A DNA stretch of 6,441 bases from Candidatus Bipolaricaulota bacterium (GTDB taxonomy: Bacteria; Bipolaricaulota; Bipolaricaulia; RBG-16-55-9): positions 1 through 6,441 of the forward strand of contig WFPR01000146.1 of assembly GCA_015487455.1 (NCBI GenBank). The letters run 5' to 3'. Below, piece by piece: positions 4,591-6,441 of the stretch. Position numbers and translations under genes: made by a program. Positions within the stretch are counted from its first letter, which is position 1; the number at the start of each line of letters is the position of its first letter. Under the pieces are notes generated by a model. That model saw only the letters and a program-made list of their open reading frames with translations. It was not told the DNA's origin and made no database searches.

Positions 4591-5283
4591 ATGCGCGGAT
4601 CTTGTCGCGTCCCGTCCGGCCTTCGAGGCGGGTGGATCGCGGCCGTCTTCGTCACCGTCGTCTTGGGGGTCGTCGTCTTAGGCGTCGGCGCTCGGGCTCA
4701 AGCTCAACAAGCTCAAGAAGATCAAGATCGGGAGCTCCGGCTCCCCGAGCGCTCCGGCTACGTGTCCGACCACGCCGGGGTGCTCGGGGAGGACGTGGAG
4801 GGCGTGCTCGAGGCGATGCTGGCGCGCCTCCACCGGGTCTACGGCGTGGAGGTCTACGTGCTGACGGTCGCCACGGTCGCCCCCCTGCGCGCGTACGAGT
4901 ACGCCGTCGAGGTCTTCGAGCGCTGGGGCCTGGAGAAGTCAAGGGTGGACCGGAGGACGCTCCTCTTCCTGATCGCGGTGGAGGACGAACAGGCCCACAT
5001 AGCGGTCAGCCAGGGGATGGCGGCCCTCCTGCCCGACCCTCAGCAGGTGGAGATGCTGAGGGCGGCCCTCCCATCCCTGGGCGCCGGGGACTTCGAGGGC
5101 GGGGTCCTCGAGGGGGTCCGCTGGCTGAAGGATTATCTGGAGGAGCGGCTCGCCCCGGCCCCGGAGCGGGACGCGGAGGCTCCGGAGGAGGCGGCGGGGG
5201 TTCGCCTCGAGGACCTCATCGGCATCGTCCTCATCGTCGTGGGCCTGGCCCTCATCGTGCTCGCGGGCCGGGTGCTGAGTTAA
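4591..5283 (+). CDS. TPM-domain protein, secreted and C-terminally anchored
   Basis: A 230-residue protein with one TPM domain (the TPM_phosphatase family, with plant TLP18.3 and many bacterial envelope members; a phosphatase role is shown for only a few). Residues 15-33 form a signal-peptide core, with likely cleavage after GARA (33-36). A Gln/Ala/Asp-rich linker spans about 36-48. The TPM domain runs about 51-185: LPERSGYVSDHAGVL (51-65), EVYVLTVATV (87-96), WGLEKSRVDRRTLLFLIA (112-129), the HIAVSQGMAALLPD block (136-149) equivalent to the family IxxGxGLExxLtD motif, and GDFEGGVLEGV (166-176). A membrane helix near 207-227 ends the protein, so the domain should face the periplasm, anchored by the C-terminus. 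The glycine-rich tail common in relatives is absent. AGGAGGG fixes the start. It is monocistronic and divergent from the tRNA array, converging on the binding-protein gene with an 8-nt gap. The specific role is unknown. Confidence 0.88.
   Translation: MRGSCRVPSGLRGGWIAAVFVTVVLGVVVLGVGARAQAQQAQEDQDRELRLPERSGYVSDHAGVLGEDVEGVLEAMLARLHRVYGVEVYVLTVATVAPLRAYEYAVEVFERWGLEKSRVDRRTLLFLIAVEDEQAHIAVSQGMAALLPDPQQVEMLRAALPSLGAGDFEGGVLEGVRWLKDYLEERLAPAPERDAEAPEEAAGVRLEDLIGIVLIVVGLALIVLAGRVLS
4696..4725 (+). repeat. GCTCAA-type short repeat in the TPM linker
   Basis: GCTCAA occurs at 4696-4701, 4702-4707 and 4711-4716, followed by GATCAA at 4720-4725. It encodes the AQAQQAQEDQD linker just after the signal peptide. 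Nearly every codon ends in A or T, unlike the rest of the gene. Confidence 0.7.
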
Positions 5284-5291
5284 TTAATGAG

Positions 5292-6441
5292 CTAAAGCGG
5301 CTCCGCGGTGTAGTCGGCCTCGGGCTCGTAGACGGCCAGCTCCTTGGGGAAGCGCTCCTTGACGACCAGCACGCCGCCCTCGACCCGCTCGATGTAGTGG
5401 TCGTGGAAGCCTTGGTGATCCTCAGCCCTCAGGAAGGCCTCCCCTTGGAAGAACGCCTCGCTCGTCCGGAGCGCGACGCCCTCCAAATATTCAATGAGCG
5501 CCGGGTGGTCCTGGGGCGAGCGCCAGCCCGTCTCCTCGATCGCCCGCTTGAGCAGGTGGACGATCTCCCAGCCGTACCAGTAGTGGGAGCCGGTGGTCGG
5601 GCGGCCCGTGCCCTCTTCGCGGCCCTCGGGGGTGACGCCCACCCGCCGCCGGAACGCTTCGTCGAAGGCCCGCCGGTCCTCGGGCACCTGGTCGAGCCGG
5701 CGGGGGTGGTTCGAGACGTACCACGTCCCCTCCAGGGCGGGGACCGCCTCGGTGGCGATCCCCTCGATGGTGCCGATCACGCCGAAGGCCGTCATCGTCT
5801 CGAGCAGCCCGAGGTCCGCGGCCGACTGCAGGAAGCGCAGCGCGTTCACCCCCGGGAAGACGTGGAAGAGCACCTCGGTGTCGGGGCGCACCCGGCTCAG
5901 GTACGGCAGGAAGTCCGTCGTCTCGAGCGGGATGAAGACGGTGTCCAGCACCTGGGCGCCGACGCTCTCGAGCAGGGGCGGCCACTCGCGGGCGTGGCTC
6001 CGCCCGAAGGCGTAGTCGGCCGCGACGATCGTCCAGCGCTCCCCTAGATGCTCGACGGCCCAGCGGTAGGCGACCTGGGCGTGGGCGCGCACGCTGTGGT
6101 TGAGCCGGAAGGCGTAGCGGTGGCCCGCCTCGCCCGTGATCTCCGTCGCCTCGCCCATCGGGAAGTAGATCACCTTCAGCTCCTTGGCCAGCGGCAGGCT
6201 GGCCAGGCAGACGCCGGAGTGCTGCGACCCGATGACGATCGAGGCGCCCTGCTGGGCGAGCTTGACGAGCTTGTCGCGCCCGACCTCGGCGCTGGTGGCC
6301 GTGTCCTCCACGAGCAACCGGACTTCACGCCCCGCGATCCCGCCCGCCTCGTTGACCTTCGCGACGGCTGCCTCGATCACCTTGCGGTGCCAGTAGCCGT
6401 AGTCGGGCAGCACGCCCGTGAGATCCGCCTGCAGCCCCAGC
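5292..6441 (-). CDS. ABC transporter substrate-binding protein, branched-chain amino acid/urea type (5' part beyond window)
   Basis: A periplasmic ligand-binding protein of the LivK/UrtA/AmiC type (type I periplasmic-binding fold), which would deliver a small solute to an ABC permease. 382 C-terminal residues are visible; the signal peptide and first strand lie beyond the right edge. The visible start LGLQADLTGVLPDYG matches the first ligand-loop region of this family, followed by AVAKVNEAGGIAGREVRLLVEDT and the GSQHSGVCLASLPLAKEL segment that normally lines the pocket. Later come FRLNHSV, the second-lobe strand TIVAADYAFGRSHA, and GSHYWYGWEIVHLLKRAIEETG near the C-terminus. The GTG at 6413 is an internal codon, not the true start, since the frame continues to the edge in good homology. 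The ligand cannot be read; UrtA/FmdD-like amide binders are as likely as leucine. No permease or ATPase gene is in the window. It ends 8 nt from the convergent TPM gene with no terminator. Confidence 0.92.
   Translation of the reverse strand, partial: LGLQADLTGVLPDYGYWHRKVIEAAVAKVNEAGGIAGREVRLLVEDTATSAEVGRDKLVKLAQQGASIVIGSQHSGVCLASLPLAKELKVIYFPMGEATEITGEAGHRYAFRLNHSVRAHAQVAYRWAVEHLGERWTIVAADYAFGRSHAREWPPLLESVGAQVLDTVFIPLETTDFLPYLSRVRPDTEVLFHVFPGVNALRFLQSAADLGLLETMTAFGVIGTIEGIATEAVPALEGTWYVSNHPRRLDQVPEDRRAFDEAFRRRVGVTPEGREEGTGRPTTGSHYWYGWEIVHLLKRAIEETGWRSPQDHPALIEYLEGVALRTSEAFFQGEAFLRAEDHQGFHDHYIERVEGGVLVVKERFPKELAVYEPEADYTAEPL

Noticed and set aside
4278..6047. Long plus-strand open frame of about 589 codons from the tRNA array into the binding-protein gene
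   Set aside because: It starts inside tRNA genes and is mostly antisense or out of frame to the TPM and substrate-binding genes; its composition is low complexity.
1..6441. CRISPR array, toxin-antitoxin pair, defence island, phage or transposon genes
   Set aside because: No repeat-spacer pattern, transposase, nuclease or small paired genes were seen on either strand. The window is housekeeping and transport genes with a tRNA array.

Overview
This is a GC-rich bacterial chromosomal segment with strong G/C preference in third codon positions and dense gene packing. The two-subunit carboxyltransferase (AccA and AccD as separate proteins), the DUF502 membrane protein and the periplasmic-type binding protein point to a Gram-negative-like bacterium. 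LivK-type binding proteins and the high GC would suit an uncultured soil lineage such as Rokubacteria/NC10, but that placement is inference from general character only.

Bases 1-3304 carry four minus-strand genes, read from high to low coordinates: a ten-helix EamA/DMT permease, a DUF502 inner-membrane protein, accD and accA. accA runs off the left edge. DUF502, accD and accA are packed with an 8-nt gap and a 17-nt overlap and look like one translationally coupled unit. AccA and AccD together form the carboxyltransferase that makes malonyl-CoA, the first committed step of fatty acid synthesis. A 73-bp divergent gap with overlapping, near-symmetric -10 elements separates the permease from a plus-strand VOC/glyoxalase-fold protein (3378-3788).

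Bases 3798-4395 hold six minus-strand tRNA genes. In transcription order these are Gly(UCC), Arg(UCU), His(GUG), Arg(UCG), Leu(UAG) and Gly(GCC). Two clear sigma70-type promoters, both TTGACG with a 17-bp spacer, serve the array: one in front of the first gene and one in front of the last. The two Arg genes are near-identical copies that differ mainly in the anticodon loop. His and Arg(UCG) abut with no spacer, and only Leu lacks an encoded CCA.

Bases 4396-4590 form a divergent leader with a hairpin and a GC palindrome. A plus-strand TPM-domain protein with a signal peptide and a C-terminal membrane anchor follows (4591-5283). Eight bases further on, and converging with it, is a branched-chain amino acid/urea-type ABC transporter substrate-binding protein on the minus strand (5292-6441), cut by the right edge.

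I see no mobile element, CRISPR array, phage gene or recognisable defence system. The most distinctive parts are the compact tRNA array with its duplicated Arg genes, the symmetric divergent promoter, and three short hexamer-type repeats that code for proline- or glutamine-rich tails.
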